Assembly: GCA_902702965.1 (NCBI GenBank)
Contig: CACRXP010000010.1
Coordinates: forward strand, 608,948-672,947
DNA: 64,000 bases
DNA from: Spirometra erinaceieuropaei
Taxonomy: Eukaryota > Platyhelminthes > Cestoda > Diphyllobothriidea > Diphyllobothriidae
Direction of reading: 5' to 3'
Shown here: one piece after another, positions 61,936 through 64,000 of the stretch
Layout: the number at the start of each line of letters is the position of its first letter
Position numbering within the stretch: position 1 is the first letter of the stretch
The notes under the pieces: model-generated
The model's input: only the letters and a program-made list of their open reading frames with translations
Told to the model about the DNA's origin: nothing
Database searches by the model: none
Program-made: the position numbers and the translations under genes

Positions 61936-62440
61936 TATATCCCCCAGCTTCAACCCATAATCCTTGACCATCAAAATATGAACTTTTGTGAAAGCAGAAA
62001 CCTAAAGCTTTTTCATGCTCCCTGTATTGTTAAGGTTATTTGAGAGGTTGCTGAACAGAAGGCTTGACCTATTTTTAATGCCGCACATCTACTCACAGAA
62101 GTTTCTGTGCCAAGGTAGCATTGAAGATCTGGTCAGACCAGCGTTTTACTTTGTTAAACCGACGCGTACGCTTGATATGTGCTGAACACTTAAGCTTACT
62201 ACTAACTTACGCAACCGTAGCTCTTAACTACAAACATGTTTATCGTCATTCTCAAGAACTTAAGATACTAAAACGAATGTTGTACTTGTCCTCCTTAATA
62301 TGGAAGACAAAAAATAGCTCGGAACTAAAAAACGGGAAGTAACACCTTAGAGAATAGAACAATTTGGGGCTGGAAATCCTTATGCTCGAAGGGGAATCCA
62401 ATTCACATACGCCACGTCTTTCACAAGCATGTAACGATCA
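61936..62440 (-). other. Probable 3' untranslated / downstream region of the cadherin-like gene
   Basis: It lies directly downstream of the cadherin-like stop codon on the minus strand. No continuing frame is present. It is probably in part 3' UTR, but the cleavage site cannot be fixed from sequence alone. A plus-strand frame (62121-62342) has no recognisable content. Confidence 0.4.
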
Positions 62441-64000
62441 TTACAGCACAAGAAAACAGCCGACAGGTGGATTGGCTGCTTCGTTCCTCGTCTTGTCAGT
62501 AGAGTCATTTGTACACAAAAGGGTCTGTCTTGTTGATGATGACAATGATGACGTGGCAGGTGGCAAAGGGAGTGTGTTTGCTGGCTCAAACTCTTCGTCC
62601 AGACTCCCCGTCGCCTGTGTGGAGGGGGTTGATACAAGGAGGTCAAAGTAGGCCACGACGGGACCCTCCAACTTCGGCAGCTGATTTGCCGCACCTGCTG
62701 GTGGTGCCTCGCCCGCGTGATGAACTTCGCAGCCTTGAGCACTACCTGGCGGACCCAGAAAGCCCTCATTTATCTGCCATTCCAAAGCAGGACTCTCTGC
62801 GGAGGTCAGTAGAGCATAGTGGACTTCAGGAGATGGCAGTTTGCTGAGATCCCCCGGTCGGTCATTGGGACCCCTATTGTCTCCGGATACCTGTGGGGGG
62901 TCCATGAATGTGCTAACCTGATCGCCTGCCGTGTAAGTGGTCCTCACAGTGGCGAGACTGATGCTATCGCTGGCTGCTGCCGTGGCTGGCTGTGATACCC
63001 GCCTAGCTGTCTGTCGGCTGTGCCAGACGAGCCTGTTTTGGGCTTCCGACTTGAGCAAACTGGCGCAACCATGACCGCCAGCGCTTGGCAGTGTGGCATC
63101 CGTAGTAGTGCTCTGGCCAGGACGGATCTGTCGTGCAGCCGAATTAGTAGCCTGTTTGGCACGCGCCCAGAGGATGGCAGCGAACAGGGCGAACCCCACA
63201 GCAAGGCTGAAAGCCAGAATGAGCAAGCACATGACAATGTTGCTGAGGCCGAAGTTGAAACCACCTACTCGGCCCAAAGCCTGCATTTCATCTGGCACCC
63301 TATCCACTGTGCCGAGGCCGGGTCCAGCACTCACATTACTCACAAGTTCCGAGAAGGTGCCGACGAAACCGCCCGGATGGGCATCCATGCCTGTGGAAGT
63401 GTCCGCAGCATCGGCCGGCCACAGGGCCTGTCCTGGCATCTGAAAAATACGTTCGATCACTACGAAGAAGTAGGCATTGGAGTAGCGTTTCGGGTCTAAG
63501 GAATTGGTTATACGGAGGCAAACTCTGCAGGAGACCTTGGAGGATTGCATGGATAAAGAGGAAACGGAGGAAGGGGAGGAGAAGAAATCCTGATTTTTAC
63601 TCAGTTTCAACTTTTTGGACTTCTGATCAAGTTCAAAGAGGGAGGAGCCATTGCATTCATTTTGGGCCTGAAGGACGATAGTTTCCTTCTCTACACTTGT
63701 AGACTTTCTTCCAAGGTCGTATGTCTCCAGCTGGATGGCTACGTCTGCCAAAGCCTCAACATTCTGTCTACTTCCATATGGTATGTTGATCTGCAGGGTT
63801 ACAACGGAACCGGGAAACGGTTTCACCAAGAGCGGTACATTTTCATGGGGTTTATCGACAATCACCGTTATGCTCGCGGTTGATGACATTTGTCTCAGCT
63901 CTCCATGATCTACTGCTGATATGAGCAAATGAAAAAGGGAGACATTGTTGCGGGCTATTGGTTGCAGCGTAACCAGGGCTCCATTGTCTTTCAGTGAGAA
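62441..64000 (-). CDS. Cadherin/protocadherin-like adhesion receptor, C-terminal part (5' end outside the window)
   Basis: The frame is open from the window edge to a TAA at 62443-62441, giving 519 residues with no start inside, so this is the last part of a larger protein, probably one long terminal exon. Residues 1-55 form the end of a cadherin repeat: DNGALVTLQ near the start, then LLISAVDHGEL and STASITVIVD. The usual DxNDN calcium motif at its end is replaced by DKPHEN. Residues about 56-185 look like a degenerate membrane-proximal cadherin domain (LFELDQKSKKLKL matches the F-LD--TG-L-L pattern). A single hydrophobic helix spans about 252-278 (genome 63167-63246), followed by basic residues (WARAK). 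The tail of about 240 residues is rich in Ser, Thr, Pro and Ala, lacks a recognisable catenin-binding region, and ends CFLVL. Sequons NVS (19, 222) and NGS (117) lie outside the membrane. Cadherins mediate calcium-dependent cell adhesion; a protocadherin-like rather than classical type is inferred. Open frames on the opposite strand are shadows. Confidence 0.85.
   Translation of the reverse strand, partial: FSLKDNGALVTLQPIARNNVSLFHLLISAVDHGELRQMSSTASITVIVDKPHENVPLLVKPFPGSVVTLQINIPYGSRQNVEALADVAIQLETYDLGRKSTSVEKETIVLQAQNECNGSSLFELDQKSKKLKLSKNQDFFSSPSSVSSLSMQSSKVSCRVCLRITNSLDPKRYSNAYFFVVIERIFQMPGQALWPADAADTSTGMDAHPGGFVGTFSELVSNVSAGPGLGTVDRVPDEMQALGRVGGFNFGLSNIVMCLLILAFSLAVGFALFAAILWARAKQATNSAARQIRPGQSTTTDATLPSAGGHGCASLLKSEAQNRLVWHSRQTARRVSQPATAAASDSISLATVRTTYTAGDQVSTFMDPPQVSGDNRGPNDRPGDLSKLPSPEVHYALLTSAESPALEWQINEGFLGPPGSAQGCEVHHAGEAPPAGAANQLPKLEGPVVAYFDLLVSTPSTQATGSLDEEFEPANTLPLPPATSSLSSSTRQTLLCTNDSTDKTRNEAANPPVGCFLVL

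Noticed and set aside
63020..63499. 159-codon plus-strand frame opposite the cadherin-like exon
   Set aside because: It is the antisense shadow of a GC-rich coding exon. The minus-strand reading has clear cadherin and transmembrane features. The same applies to 62509-62847 and 63093-63443.

Overview
This window looks like animal nuclear DNA, probably from a parasitic flatworm. The evidence is an AT-rich background with frequent short GC-richer islands, almost no long open frames, many decayed interspersed repeats, and one clear metazoan gene. That gene is the 3' end of a cadherin/protocadherin-type adhesion receptor, running off the right edge on the minus strand (64000 down to 62441). The flatworm assignment, perhaps a large-genome diphyllobothriidean tapeworm, is an inference from the repeat-rich style and the divergent cadherin tail. 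I could not test it by search.

From 1 to about 62440 I find no gene I can defend. What dominates is a family of palindromic (fold-back) elements, called FB-A here. Intact copies are about 0.75-0.98 kb, have long inverted arms, start with CAGTGAGTGACC or close variants, and are usually flanked by TA on both sides. I count eleven copies or fragments: 697-1441, 5529-6295, 6329-7284, 7287-8270, 17596-18330, 22324-23302, 26028-26707, 29680-30550, 42811-43170, 45557-45850 and 50016-50895. The best is 22324-23302: its two arms of about 360 bp are still nearly identical, and they surround a core of about 250 bp that is shared with other copies. Three copies sit almost end to end at 5529-8270. No copy carries a readable transposase. 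The simplest reading is a non-autonomous DNA transposon (MITE/fold-back) that uses a TA target, as Tc1/mariner-like elements do.

Other repeat families are a diverged direct repeat of about 450 bp (13605-14060 and 14665-15105), a pair about 40 kb apart (20095-20480 and 60075-60475), and a GC-richer family with three copies (15592-15800 and 44340-44800 on minus, 39045-39195 on plus). There are also a nested tandem repeat at the edge of one FB-A copy (42720-42816), a diverged tandem duplication (47917-48460) and a degenerate telomere-like CCCTAA patch (61870-61935). The stretches between are mostly AT-rich sequence in which I recognise nothing.

The cadherin exon encodes 519 residues before the stop. 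In order it has the end of one cadherin repeat, a degenerate membrane-proximal cadherin-like domain, a linker, one transmembrane helix, and a cytoplasmic tail of about 240 residues without a recognisable catenin-binding region. Everything to its left is therefore the 3' side of this gene followed by intergenic, repeat-filled DNA, unless unrecognised exons of another gene lie there.
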